64,000 nt of DNA from Aphrophora alni (Eukaryota > Arthropoda > Insecta > Hemiptera > Aphrophoridae). The notes under the pieces were generated by a model. It saw nothing but the letters and a program-made list of their open reading frames with translations. It ran no database searches and was not told the origin of the DNA. Positions 25,830-38,616 of the stretch are shown here, in pieces (within the stretch, counting starts at the first letter, position 1; each line of letters opens with the position of its first letter). The translations under genes and the position numbers were made by a program. The stretch covers positions 69,676,231 through 69,740,230 of the forward strand of contig OY740768.1 in assembly GCA_963513935.1 (NCBI GenBank), in the 5' to 3' direction.

Positions 25830-27385
25830 TAATATGATACCAAACACCCTTACATTATAAACATTATGTTATTACTAATAACAGTGTAACATTCGAAGTA
25901 TTTTTTGAAGATTATTTTAAACATATTTAAATAACGTGTAACCTTCCTTCACTTGTACAATAAACTCAACTAAAACATGAATATAATAAGGTAATATAAA
26001 GTTTAAATGAAGGTTCGGTTTTTGGGTTTTTTGGGGGTTTTTTTTTACCAAATTGTGAATGAACTCTCATCTGACAGTTCCATGGCAGATTTTTTGTTTT
26101 TACTAATAACTCTCGATAGGCATTGTGGAGAATTATGTTCAATACAGTTTTGGTACTTACTGGCTACGTTTTACTAAAATTTGATAAAAATCGTTTGAAG
26201 TAATTTCGTTTTATGTCAAGTACCCCTAAATATTGAGTCGTAAAGAAAATAAGAAAACCCGAGATATGGCTAAAATAAGCTCTGAAATCTGTTTTGTAAT
26301 GAAGAGCGTTTCGTAGATTACAAACATCAGACGTTAAACAAATATTCTCCGAATGAACATTTCCACGAAAATCTAGACGCCGGTTCCCGTGAGAAAGGAA
26401 ACAAACTTGCTAACTGTATCCTGGGATAGTATAAACAATATATTGCTGATGCAATATTTGGTGTGCAAAGTTTATCAATTCACTATCCAATCAAGTGTTT
26501 GTGTGCAGTAATAAACAAAGTGTTTATAGAAGAACAATCATACTTTGTTAGCTGATGTTGTAACTTAACCATGAATAATCCTTGTTTTGTATAGTCACCG
26601 ATAATACTTCTTAAAACAATGACCAGTCATAGAGCCTACATATCAAACCTTGTGTTGTATCACAACATATTTGATTACGTCGTCATATGATTATAATGAC
26701 GGATGTATATAGCAGGTGGCTAACAAATGAATGTGTGTGGGTGTCTCTATAATCTTTCACAAATTTATTTATTTCGATTTGCAACTAAATGAAGTATACT
26801 TAATCCTTCATACTAGGTTTTATGATATTTACAAATTGTTAGAGTCATTTGAAATTTAAATAATTTTCTTTAGGTGACGTGGTCGAGTAACACATACCTA
26901 AACATTACCTTCAGCATTGAGATCAGGACTATCGGTTTTTTATAAACTGTCTACTGTCAATACCTGTTGAAACAATTATCTGTTTTTTTTTTTTTTGTTT
27001 TTTAATACACCAAAAATAACTTTTTTATGTTTTGACTATTTGTAACATGAGACTTCGGTTTAAGCCTAAGTTGGAAATATTCATAAAATAAACAGTTTAA
27101 CATTAACCATAAAACCAAAGTTGTATACAAAAACACGATCATTACTAGCTTCTTAAAAATGTCTTAATTACGTTATTTTTCCCAAATATTTATATGGGAA
27201 ATAAGATATTTAAATAGAGCATAATCTTGCTTTAATTGTTCTATAAACTCTTCCTAGGTGTAAATCGTGCATGATTGGAAACGAGGTTTTTAATTACGAA
27301 GGTTTTTTTACGTTTTTAGGACAATATTCCGAACTATATTTTTTTTCCTATTATATTTGTCAGACAGGGTAGGGTCATTAATGTT
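25830..27385. other. AT-rich non-coding stretch
   Basis: A run of G-rich and T-rich homopolymers lies at about 26,010-26,055. No gene or recognisable repeat was found. The right terminal repeat of the Harbinger locus was looked for here and not identified. Confidence 0.5.
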
Positions 27386-27390
27386 CCCCA

Positions 27391-29130
27391 AGAAAGCGAT
27401 CAATACGTTTTATTATGGGGCTACATTTAAGGGGGAAAATGTCAAAATCATTAAAACTGCTTTTGAGAAAATTTAGCGTTTTTCTCTTATGACAAGAAAC
27501 CTCAAAGAATTACAGAAAATTAATGAAATTCCCAAAATATAGTTAAAATACACCCAACTTGCCTAATTAATCAGTCCACTCAAACGACAAACACCAGACA
27601 GGCCATTCCCAAAACCACTATTTTGCACTTAAAACTCTAAGAATAATTTTGTTTTTGTTTTTACCGAGAATCCCCCCTCCCCCCCCCCAAAGAAAGCGAT
27701 CAATACGTTTTATTATGGGGCTACATTTAAGGAAAAAAATGTCAAAATCATTAAAACTGCTTTTGAGAAAATTTAGCGTTTTTCTCTTATGACAAGAAAC
27801 CTCAAAGAATTACAGAAAATTAATGAAATTCCCAAAATATAGTTAAAATACACCCAACTTGCCTAATTAATCAGTCCACTCAAACGACAAACACCAGACA
27901 GGCCATTCCCAAAACCACTATTTTGCACTTAAAACTCTAAGAATAATTTTGTTTTTGTTTTTACCGAGAATCCCCCCTCCCCCCCCCCCCCAAAGAAAGC
28001 GATCAATACGTTTTATTATGGGGCTACATTTAAGGAAAAAAATGTCAAAATCATTAAAACTGCTTTTGAGAAAATTTAGCGTTTTTCTCTTATGACAAGA
28101 AACCTCAAAGAATTACAGAAAATTAATGAAATTCCCAAAATATAGTTAAAATACACCCAACTTGCCTAATTAATCAGTCCACTCAAACGACAAACACCAG
28201 ACAGGCCATTCCCAAAACCACTATTTTGCACTTAAAACTCTAAGAATAATTTTGTTTTTGTTTTTACCGAGAATCCCCCCTCCCCCCCCAAAGAAAGCGA
28301 TCAATACGTTTTATTATGGGGCTACATTTAAGGAAAAAAATGTCAAAATCATTAAAACTGCTTTTGAGAAAATTTAGCGTTTTTCTCTTATGACAAGAAA
28401 CCTCAAAGAATTACAGAAAATTAATGAAATTCCCAAAATATAGTTAAAATACACCCAACTTGCCTAATTAATCAGTCCACTCAAACGACAAACACCAGAC
28501 AGGCCATTCCCAAAACCACTATTTTGCACTTAAAACTCTAAGAATAATTTTGTTTTTGTTTTTACCGAGAATCCCCCCTCCCCCCCCCCCCAAAGAAAGC
28601 GATCAATACGTTTTATTATGGGGCTACATTTAAGGAAAAAAATGTCAAAATCATTAAAACTGCTTTTGAGAAAATTTAGCGTTTTTCTCTTATGACAAGA
28701 AACCTCAAAGAATTACAGAAAATTAATGAAATTCCCAAAATATAGTTAAAATACACCCACTTGCCTAATTAATCAGTCCACTCAAACGACAAACACCAGA
28801 CAGGCCATTCCCAAAACCACTATTTTGCACTTAAAACTCTAAGAATAATTTTGTTTTTGTTTTTACCGAGAATCCCCCCTCCCCCCCCCAAGAAAGCGAT
28901 CAATACGTTTTATTATGGGGCTACATTTAAGAAAAAAAATGTCAAAATCATTAAAACTGCTTTTGAGAAAATTTAGCGTTTTTCTCTTATGACAAGAAAC
29001 CTCAAAGAATTACAGAAAAATTAATGAAATTCCCGAAATATAGTAAAAATACGCCCAACTTGCCTAATTAATCAGTCCACTCAGATGTCAAACACCAGAC
29101 AGGCCATTCCGAAAACCACTATTTTTGACA
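27391..29130. repeat. 300 bp tandem array, six copies
   Basis: agaaagcgatcaatacg starts units at 27391, 27691, 27994, 28292, 28594 and 28891; unit length is 297-303 bp. The length differences are concentrated in a poly-C tract at each junction (about 8-14 C after cccccct). Unit bodies are nearly identical. The first unit has ggggg where the others have ggaaa, and the last has several changes (cccgaaatatag, cagatgtc) and ends in unrelated DNA at about 29,130. It is non-coding. Confidence 0.97.
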
Positions 29131-29134
29131 TGTA

Positions 29135-30640
29135 GGAAATGAAAATTAATATTTCCGTGTAAATCTCAACACCTTTTATTAACCCATCAAATAACTTCCT
29201 CAATATGTATATGTTAGAAAGTAAACATCAAATATCTGAAAATTAATAATTTTATAATAGTTTGAAGCAGTTACATTGAAAATACACGTTCTATAATTTA
29301 GATGAAAAGTCTTATGGAATGGAATGGAATATATGATTTAGTTTAAAACAATAAATTTGACTTTTATATTAGACTATTTACTAAAAGCCAAATCTCAAGA
29401 CCATTCTAAAAAAAATGAATGAAATCTAAGATGGCGGCCAAACATTGTATCGTAATATTAGGAATCAGGTATAAACTTCGATATCAATTCCTCCGACGAA
29501 AAAGTAAGGGATAATTAATTTGTTGAAATCTAGGTTTCTAATCACGGCACTCATGCTTCATTTCATTTTCACTTAGACAAAATACGGTGGAAACAGAATT
29601 ATTTTTAATATTTAGTTGAAACAAGATTATTTTTTAAGTTGCTTGAGGGTTCTGAACGTAAAGAAAAGTCACGTCCATAATATTTTAATTTGCAGAATGT
29701 TTAACTCTGCAGACTAACGGAAGACTGGACTAGATGAAACTTTTAATTAATATTTTTGTACATTTGAAATTACTGTAACTCAAATTTAGGCTGTACCGAT
29801 ATTGGTTAAAATCGTCCCTAACCATATGGATGTTTTTATTATGAAATATTTAACCTTGAGTTTTAATGACTGTGATATAATTTTGATTTTCCTGTAATTG
29901 AAATTATTAAAATCAAAATATCAGAAATAAAATATATATTTCGTACATTTCAAAAATATACATAAGTTCATCAAATTACTATAAACAAATCAATTTCAAA
30001 GCAATGCGAACATTTTTTCAACATTATGATAAATCCCCGGACTAGAGGTGTGATATTATAAAGTCACGTGCCTTTAGTTTTATCAGGATATAACAAGATT
30101 TTAAATGTAAGCTTATGTATGCCGCATTGAGTATTAAAAATAAATTTTTCTTTTTTTATTTTCTTCCCGCCAACCCCCCCAAATTCCTTCCTGCAAAATT
30201 TTGTTGCTGATATCAAATTTCGGCACTCTTAAATATGCTTCAATTATAAAATTTCTATACAATTTATATAAAGATAGGGTGTTTTATTCTACTGTACTGC
30301 CTCGCCTCTAATTGTCATAAGCTATATGTAATATGGAGAAAGTTATGTGTTGGGTCAAAAAAATGTATTTTGATTTTTTTGCGGATATATCAGTTGGACA
30401 GGCATTTTTTGGTATGATGTCTGTCGTATGAAACGCAGTACTCTACCAGCCCAAACTAGTGGACCGATTTTAATACAATTTGATATATGGGCTATTTTGG
30501 GCTTATTTCGGATGTTCATTTATAGCGTTTATGGGCCCAAAAGTTTTGGCCGACATCTGTCCAAAAATGTCGATACAATAAAAAAAAAATCGCACTTTAA
30601 AATTTTATAAATACCGTAATATCTCAAACTCAGCTTTACC
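29135..30640. other. AT-rich stretch with a possible Helitron-type fragment
   Basis: Mostly featureless. At about 30,425-30,500 the text aaactagtggaccgatttt resembles the subterminal word of the Helitron at 18,984-19,787, so a piece of a related element may lie here. No ends were found. A 60-codon ORF at 30428 is not supported. Confidence 0.35.
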
Positions 30641-31350
30641 CAGGGCCGGATTTAGCATTTTGGCGCCCCTACGCCCAATATTTTTTTCCGCCCCCTAGTC
30701 TGGTTAAAGTTACTTCCCCAAAAACCTTTATTAAAAAATTATATCAGGCCTATTGTTAATTGCAAACACCACTCCACGGTGCAATTTTACCATTGCAAGT
30801 TTTTTGAGTAATTTACTTGGTTCTGGGCTTAACAAAATGCCGTCTTAAAACACTTTTAGTAATTTTATGTATTAAATAGTGAGCTCATGTTTGTGGGACT
30901 GAAACAAAACGATCCAACCCGCAGAGCATTCCCGCTACAAAGCATGGCCATTGCTAAGTTAATAACTTAGGTTTTGTTCAATTTAGTCATTTGGGCAAAT
31001 AAATTTAAAAAACTCTGTAATATATTATAAAATAGATTTAATCTCAGAAACACTACTTACATGAAGTATTTTGATAACATGACACAAAAACCGTGATATA
31101 AAGTAAAACTAGATATTTTGTATGTTTTCTTAAGGCAATAGATGTACAGTAGAATGGAACGATAGTTGGGGAGGGGTCAATGACCGTGACACTAATGATT
31201 TTTTGTAATCAATTCAAAAAATATGTTAGGTTGTGGCTATTTTTTTTTTATTTCTAGATATTTAAAAAAAAAATCTCTCGGCCGTGCGCCCCCTGGGAGC
31301 TTGCGCCCATAGGCCCGGGCCTACCGAGCCTATTGGGAAATCCGGCCCTG
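30641..31350. mobile_element. Non-autonomous hAT element with 8 bp TSD
   Basis: The ends are CAGGGCCGGATTTAG (30641) and, inverted, AAATCCGGCCCTG (ending 31350). The element is flanked on both sides by the identical 8 bp gctttacc (30633-30640 and 31351-31358), the target duplication length of hAT elements. Subterminal sequence is GC-rich (gcgcccctacgccc on the left, gcgccccctgggagc on the right), while the interior is AT-rich with no transposase ORF. The perfect target duplication suggests a fairly recent insertion. Confidence 0.92.
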
Positions 31351-31738
31351 GCTTTACCCATATCTTTTCAGATTATAGTGAAGAAATTTGAAGAATAATG
31401 ACCCAAATCTGTTAGCAGAAAGCAAAAATATTACGATTCAGGAATAGCTAAAATAAAAATAAACCTTTTGTATATTATTTTTAACTTATTTCACCTATGT
31501 CATACGTGTAACAGTAATTTCTATTACTTATCACTTGTAATGTTTCACTCTGGTTTGTATCATTTTATCTTTACATTTCATTATAATTTCAATAACACTA
31601 GATACAGTAGAGTTTGATTAATTATATCTTTTATAACAGATTGTATGGCGAATGTTACTCACGGACCGATATTTTTGGATCAAATTCGTTATAGACAACT
31701 ATAAGAAAATCTGGATATTGTTTATTTGCCTTCATTGA
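31351..31738. other. Spacer before the non-LTR element
   Basis: AT-rich; nothing recognised. If the retrotransposon is longer than called, its decayed 5' part could begin here. Confidence 0.4.
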
Positions 31739-34110
31739 GTTATATGTAGTCTATCTCCAAACTTTGAGTTATCGAAAAATCGTTCTGAGATAAATGAACC
31801 TACTCGGGTTACTGAGAATTCAAAAACATGTATTGATCATGTCATAGTCAAAATTAAAAACCAAAATAAATTAAGCTTAGATACAGCGGTAATTGACAGT
31901 TGTGTTACGGACCACTACATGACAGCTGTGAGCATGAAAGTAGGGGGGGCCCCTCATGCGCCGCCGAACAAGGTCACGAAGGCATCTTATCGCATTAACA
32001 AAGAACAGCTGATTAGTGCTCTAGAGATAGCAGACTGGAGTAATGTTTATAACCAAACAAATGCATCTTGTGCTTTTGACATATTTTATGAGATATTAAG
32101 TTCTATAATTTTAAAAGGTAGAAAAGAAATAAAGAATACAACGTTAGGAATTGTTAAATTAAAACTGTGGATTGATTTAGAAATTTGTAAGCGAATTAAA
32201 TTTAGAAATAATTTATTAAAAGCTATTAAAAAAAATCCTAATAACAAAAACAAGATAGACCAATTTAAAGAGTACAGAAATAAACTTCAAAGCGATATTA
32301 GAGTTAACAAAAATAATTACTATACAGAACTGTTTAAAAATTACAAGGATAACTCTAAAAAAACATGGAGTATTATTAAGGACATAATTGGACAGAAAAA
32401 AATCAATGATTGTGTAATAAATCTAGAAATTGGAAATACAATGGTGAATGACCCTGCAATGGTTGCAAAGGAATTTAATAATTACTTTTTATCTATTGCT
32501 GGAGAACTTGTAAATAAAATAAATAAACCAATTAATTTTGAAAGTATGGAATTCAAAAACTGTTTTAAACGTCAATGTGGTACAAATTCAATGTTTTTGA
32601 CACCGGCAACGCTTAACGACCTTATATTGGCAGTTACTTCCCTAAAATCGGGCACTTCACCAGGTCTTGATGGAATAAGTTCAGTTTGCATAAAGGAAAT
32701 ATATAGTAAAATAACGAAGGTCTTACTTTATATTATAAATCTTAGTTTCATATCGAGAGAGTTTCCAGAAAAATTAAAAGAGGCTGTACCGATACATAAA
32801 AAAGATTCTAAACGTTTTTGTAGTAATTACAGATCAATATCACTGTTATCGTCTTTCGCAAAAATAATTGAAAAAATTAAGGAAACAAAATTTACTCAAG
32901 TACCTCGAATTTACATGTTTTTTTAGCAGCAAGCAGTATGGATTTAGACAAGGAATGGGTACTGAGACGGCTCTGCTTGATTTTATGGACCGAGTAGTTA
33001 ATGGGATGAATGATGGAAAAAAGGTTTCTGGGTTATTCTTAGATATTATGAAATCATTCCATACAGTTAACCACAAAATTCTTCTTGACAAATTATATGA
33101 TTGTGGGATAAGAGGACTTGTATGGAAATGGTTTAAGAGCTATTTATGTAATAGGAAGCAATGTGTCAAAATCAATGGCATTGTTAGCTATTTTGGTGAA
33201 ATAAAATATGGAGTACCCCAAGGGTCAGTTTTAGGAGCTACATTATTCCTAATATATATTAATGACTTGTGCAATGGAAAGTTTTATGGTAATGTGACTT
33301 CGTTTGCTGATGATACAGCTCTATGCTATGTTGAAAATTCGTGGGAAGATATTGAGCTTAAAATGAATCTAGACTTACAGGCACTTAGATGGTGGTTTAC
33401 AATAAAATAATATGTTATTAAGTCCCGAAAAAACTAAATACATAAATTTTTCCTTAAGAGGAAATATTCAGTTTAGAAATGATATTACTTACAAATGTTT
33501 GGAATGTATAAATGATAAGTGCAATGCAGGATGTGGGCTGGTAGTAAGGGAGGAATCTTTAAAATATTTGGGGCTATGGTTAGATAAAGAATTAAATTGG
33601 AAAACACAAAATTAAAACAAAAAATAAATAACGTGTTAAGGATCTTTTACTTTTTAAGAACTATTTGTGACAAAGATCTTTTAAAAGTGTTATATTATTC
33701 TTTAGTTAACAGTAGAATAGATTATGCAATATCGTGCTGGGGAGGGGGGGGACATACATTTCAAATTTGAAAACCATCATTACCTCTCAGAAGCACTTCA
33801 TAAGGATGATTTAAAAAAGAAATAAAACTGAGTCAAGCTATCCCTTATTTAAACAATTACAAATATTGCCACTGAGGTATATATGTAGGCATTTAAAGTA
33901 CTAAAAATATTCTTTATGAGAAGTAAAAATTTCAAGCTAACAAATGAATACAAACTGAGATTACGAAATTCAGAAGATTTACCTGTACCAAAGCCATCAA
34001 ATACTTTTATTACCAAAATGTTTTTTTTATTTAGCACCACGAATGTTTAATGTATTGCCTTCGAACATAAGAAATCAAAATTCAATTAAAGTTTTTTTAA
34101 AGTACCTGAA
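31739..34110 (+). pseudogene. Endonuclease-reverse transcriptase remnant, frameshifted
   Basis: The open frame from 31739 gives the endonuclease C-terminus (NEPTRVTENSKTCIDHVIV, then DSCVTDHYM) and runs in frame through 31919 to 32926, covering a linker and RT motif 1 (HKKDSK, NYRSISLLSSFAKIIEKI). A frameshift moves coding to 32868-33410, which holds KQYGFRQGMGTETAL, FLDIMKSFHTVNH, GVPQGSVLG (ORF residues 115-123) and FADDTAL (146-152). Another shift leads to 33412-33615 (LLSPEKTKYINFSLR) and then to a thumb region, LLKVLYYSLVNSRIDYAISCWGG. The metal-binding Asp of FLDI and both Asp of FADD are kept, but the usual AFD of FLDLSKAFDTVDH is SFH. GVPQGSVLG and NYRxISLLS place it in the Jockey superfamily (Jockey/CR1/L2), not RTE. 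With several shifts and stops it cannot make a full protein. Confidence 0.88.
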
Positions 34111-34960
34111 GGTTTGGCTTTTTTCAATAGAGGATATAGAACAGATGATGTTTAAGTTTAATGACTAAAGGAAAGAATTATATATCCAATCTTAATTAAT
34201 TGTAGATTTCTTGGATTGTTAGCCTGAGTATTATTAGCTTTGTGTGCACAGTACTTTATATATTTTGTGAAGATGCTGTCCACCGTTCAAGTGAGGGATG
34301 TATGTGAGAGTGTGAGTGGTATAATTAGCTGTTTAAATGCAGTTGCAATATGAAATCAATAATCCAGTTAATAGGAGGTTTGCCATGTCTGTCGGAATAT
34401 TAAGAAAATGGCTCTAACATTTAATTTATATACTACTGAAATTTCTATATGTATTGTCATAATCTGTATAAATAATTTGAATTTAGCACGCGGAGATTTT
34501 ATATGTAAATATATAAGAGTATATTAAAATTATATAAATCCCTTTTTTTATTTAATTTTGTACTGTTTTGAAAAGTCGTTTTTATTCAAGAATGTATAAT
34601 AAACATACCTCCAAACAGGCGATGCCTTGGAGGTTCTCTTAAATATTTTGTAACATTTAATCTATTAGGAAATATGTGTATATGTGTGTACGATATGGAT
34701 GTGTATGTGTAGGTTAAAAATATAGCAAATAATGAATATTATTGTAGATTGTATGTAGTGAGTAGTGTTTTACTTTCTTGTAATGTGTGGAATTATCAGG
34801 TCAAGCCCGAGCATTGCGATAAGTAATCCAAGACTCTAATACAATTTGCTTATGTTTCTGTATCAATATATTGTTAGTATTATTGCAGGTATTATTGCAT
34901 ATTGTATTGTACTTATGTTAACATTTCATTGGAGAAATAAAATTTCTTTCTTTCTTTCAG
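31739..34960 (+). mobile_element. 5'-truncated Jockey/CR1-type non-LTR retrotransposon
   Basis: The element starts inside the endonuclease domain, continues through reverse transcriptase and a C-terminal thumb-like region to about 34,110, and ends with an 850 bp 3' part finishing in gagaaataaaatttctttc and TTTC repeats (about 34,940-34,960). The simple-repeat tail and 5' truncation are typical of target-primed reverse transcription. No target duplication was identified because the 5' boundary is uncertain. Confidence 0.85.
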
Positions 34961-35814
34961 GTGTGGCTTATGGTAATTGGAAAAAAGGGAGAAAATTAGA
35001 AAATAACAACAAAGATTGTGTTGTATGATTGACATTTTAACGTTATTTATTTATTTGTCTCTAAATCAAAATCCAAGTCTAAAATATTTAAAATGAACTT
35101 AAGAAGTATTTTGCAACTTTTTTAAGATCATTTTTAACTAAAGCTTTATTTCAGCTGAGATTAAACGAAAAACATTTAGTCGATTGATGCTATTTTGGTC
35201 TTCAGAGAACCAAGCATTATTAACCACTACATGTCCATGTCGCTGGCTCGGTCCAAAACTTATTCCACGATTTAATACTAAATTACTAAATTCAGTACTA
35301 AACTGTTTTCGAGTTATTAGGGAAAATTGTCGGGCGGACAAGCGACATGATAGTCCGGCCACTTTCAGCCTGATGACTTATATCACCATTATAACCTATT
35401 TAATACTAATTATTACCTAATGTTGAAACCTTCTAAAGTATACCATAAGATTAGATTAAAACCTTTTTTATCTTATTAGTTTAGTTTAATCGGATATTGT
35501 ATATATAAAAACTAATACACGATGTTTCGAGAATATAAATCAACTCTCGTTATCAAGTGTGAAAATAGAACATAAAGGGAAAAATACCAACATAGCCTAA
35601 GTCATGTGGAGAATAATCAAGCCTTAGTAGTCAAAGCTAAGACTAAATACAAATGTGAAAAAAACCAAAACACACTGCCTTAGTCTACATAAAGAACGAT
35701 AAGCAACTGATTGTAATTGATGGAGCCAAGAGAAAATCCTATCTGTTTATCAGCGTAAACAACCTTTTCCCTCCTCTTTCAAGAGTTAAGTTTTTGAACG
35801 CACTATCATTCCCA
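34961..35814. other. Spacer, no gene recognised
   Basis: Overlapping ORFs at 35138-35362 (-) and 35184-35420 (+) look less AT-rich than average but match no family I know. At 35,520-35,560 the words cgatgtttcgaga and aactctcgttatc form a weak inverted pair. Confidence 0.4.
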
Positions 35815-36850
35815 TTTTTTGTGGAATAAGCGACAAAATTTCAATTTTAAATATTCAAAGCGGCAAAATTTCCATAACTCAGGTAGATCTAGGGTGATCC
35901 AGCATCCGGCACCTGGGTCAAAATTTCAACACTCAGGAACACAGGATTGTGTGTTGGTGGTTGATTCCTGGTTATCCCCTACCCCAAAATTCCCCCACCC
36001 AAAATGTTGACTATTTTCAAAAAAAAAAATCTAAAATCATCCAACCCTTTGAATACGATTCCAAGGTGATTTCCTGGGTTCCTCTACTCAAAATTCCCCC
36101 CCGCTCAAAAATTTTAGCCATTTCCATAAAACGTTTTTAAAATAATCAAACCCATTGAAGACGATTCCAAAGTGATTTCCTGGACTCCCCTAACAAAAAT
36201 TTTGAACATTCACCAAAGAAAGTTTCTAAACTCATACAACTCTTTAAAGTCTATTTCAAAGTGATTCTTTATGCACCCCCTACCACCAAAGTTTGCCCAG
36301 TTATTCCACATTTAAATTCCACGTAACATATTAATGAATTTTGATCAAAAAGGGAGAATTCACACTTTTTCTATCCCATTAGGTGTAAATCCGCTAACGT
36401 CAATATATAAATTAAATTTAAACAAATGAAACTACAAAAACTAATTTTTGTACTTTTTTTTAAAATGTCTCATTTAAATAATTGTCAAATGCTTTGAAGA
36501 ACATGTGAATTTTTGTAAAACTTCGAACAACAATTTAAATAAATTGTTGAACCATCATTAACACACTTTTAGATCTTTAAAAATAAAATATTCCCCATTC
36601 AATGAGTAAAATTACAAAAAAAAGTGTCACATCAAGGTGATGGAACAAATAAGAACAGTTCTTGAATTTAAAAAAATATGTATTAAGCTATCATTCTTTG
36701 AAAAACACCTTAAACTTTCCGACATTCATATGTTTATATTGACTACATAATTGAAAATTTGATGAGCTTTTCAATTTTGAATATATTTCCATAATATACA
36801 CATTTTCATGTTACCATCTTATTACACAAATTTGATAAAACGTAGTTAGA
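35815..36850 (+). repeat. Composite dispersed repeat, copy 1
   Basis: Carries in order: a proline-codon-rich block with gacgattccaaagtgatttcct (twice, at about 36,055 and 36,155), a block aaatgaaactacaaaaact, a block gttgaaccatcatta, and gattacaaaa..gtgtcacatcaaggtgatgg. The same blocks in the same order occur at 45,300-45,950, and inverted at 47,500-48,170 and 48,590-49,510. It is non-coding and probably an old, large non-autonomous element. Confidence 0.7.
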
Positions 36851-37074
36851 ACTTCTCATAGTGGGTAAATGTTTGGGTTGCACAACTTATTTTATCAATT
36901 TATAGACTCTCTCAGTTTCTCACAATGTTTGTGTAGCCTGTTAATAAACTGTTTTCTGGTTTAAAAAAAACATATTTTAACTACCCAACATATATATGAG
37001 ATTACACAATCAAAAACGTAAGTTTTCATGGAAATGGTTAGTTTACGCACAAATATTGAATTTTAACAGTATCG

Positions 37075-37240
37075 GATGATATCTTGTAGCCGAAACATTG
37101 TGTACTTTTTCCAACAAAAAAATTACATTATATAAATTATCTGATGATGTCTAGTAGCCGAAACGTTTTGTAATTTTTCCCATGTACAAACTGCATTATA
37201 AAAACTATCTGATGATGTCTGGGGAGCCGAAACTTTCTAA
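37075..37240. repeat. ~66 bp tandem repeat, three copies
   Basis: tctgatgatgtctagtagccgaaac and close variants begin at about 37074, 37140 and 37207. Intervening text (tttttcc..caaa.tgcattataaa) is shared. A single related word (cctgatgatggcttcgtgtcgaaac) lies at 38,517. Confidence 0.75.
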
Positions 37241-37649
37241 TTTCTACTATTATTAACTAAGATATCTATTTACAATAGTTTGTTATGTGGGACCCAAAAT
37301 TTAATAAATATGAGTTAATTTTAGTCTTTTTATGATGTCCAATTTTGTAATTGGAAACAATTTGGATCGTTTGGTGTTTGTACAACACTATGATTCCAAA
37401 CTTACAAACAGTCCACATATACTAGTCTCAACTTTCAACCAGAAGTCTAAATATCTCTTATATAGGTTATCATTTTTTTTTAAACCTTACAATTGTAATA
37501 TGATTTTATATTCATCTATGACTCCTCTAATATAAGGTGTAAACTCTTTTAAGGGCTATTTTAAGATATGATATTATATTGTCAGATTTTATATTGAGCA
37601 GCTATGATTTCTCTAATATAAGGTAAGAAATCTAATGATTTCTCTATCG
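37241..37649. other. AT-rich spacer
   Basis: Two short near-direct repeats (ctctaatataaggt) lie at about 37,525 and 37,611. No gene is supported; a 67-codon ORF at 37332 has no motif. Confidence 0.4.
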
Positions 37650-37980
37650 CAGTGGTTCTCAAACTTATTTATCCTCTGTACCCCTTTTTACCCACAAAAC
37701 ATTTTAGGTACCCCTTCTCAGTTACCAGTACTAAGTAAACTATAACTAAAATATTAAACAAATCTCAAAGTCTTCTATGTAGCATAGTGTTAACCTTTGA
37801 AACTCAATTATGCATCATGTTTAAATAAAAACAAAGAGATAGGTCTATTGTTACTTAAGATTTTGGAATTTTTTCATTTATTTAAAAGGTTGTTTTATTT
37901 TTTTGTTGGCCGGCCGCGTACCCCCTAAAAATTTTCGCGTACCCCCAAGGGGTACGCGTACCACAATTTGAGAACCACTG
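37650..37980. mobile_element. hAT MITE, 331 bp, with 8 bp TSD
   Basis: Termini CAGTGGTTCTCAAACTT (37650) and, inverted, AATTTGAGAACCACTG (ending 37980) match the widespread CAGTGGTTCTCAAA hAT MITE ends. The 8 bp ctctatcg flanks it exactly on both sides (37642-37649 and 37981-37988). Inner subterminal words taccccttttta and cgcgtaccccc..ggggtacgcgtacc are typical of this group. No ORF is present. Confidence 0.95.
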
Positions 37981-38616
37981 CTCTATCGTATGGGCTATTT
38001 AGGCATATGGTAAAATCTAATGAAAGAGATAAATTTTACAGATTGTAAACTATTAGATACCTGAGATTTCTCAATTATACGTTATTTAACTCTTACAATA
38101 TTTAAGTTAAACTTAAGATAGGCCTTTATATGGTAAATTTTAATATAAATTTCAGCAGATTACTTAGTTTTTTTACAAACAATCTATGAAATTTCTAAAC
38201 AGGTTTAAAAGTTTTTGATACATTAGGTAATGTCTTCTAAACTCGTTACATCTGTGTACGGAACATTTTTCAATAACTAATAATTACTTTAAATATTACA
38301 CTCATAAGCGACTCTACCTATATTATCTTTCGTCACACAACGAATTCCTCAACGTACATTTTAATGGAATATCAATTTTCACTTTTGTAAATGCTTCAAA
38401 ATATACACTTTTTCATGGTATATCACTATTTACACTTCATATTAAACAAATAATTATGTCTCGGAAAAAGTCGGCAGAATGCATAGTTTAGACACAAATG
38501 TTATTTTAATATTTACCTGATGATGGCTTCGTGTCGAAACTTTAAAGCTTTTTTTTATTCTATTTTTTTAGTCTAAAATTTGGGGGCTATTATTTTAGAC
38601 TATTTCTACAATTTCT

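Noticed and set aside
31919..32926. 335-codon ORF as a host gene
   Set aside because: It is in frame with endonuclease text upstream and contains RT motif 1; the rest of the RT follows after a frameshift, so it is part of a retrotransposon.
35138..35420. Overlapping ORFs of 74 and 78 codons on opposite strands
   Set aside because: No recognisable family on either strand and no supporting signals; at most one could be real and neither shows evidence.
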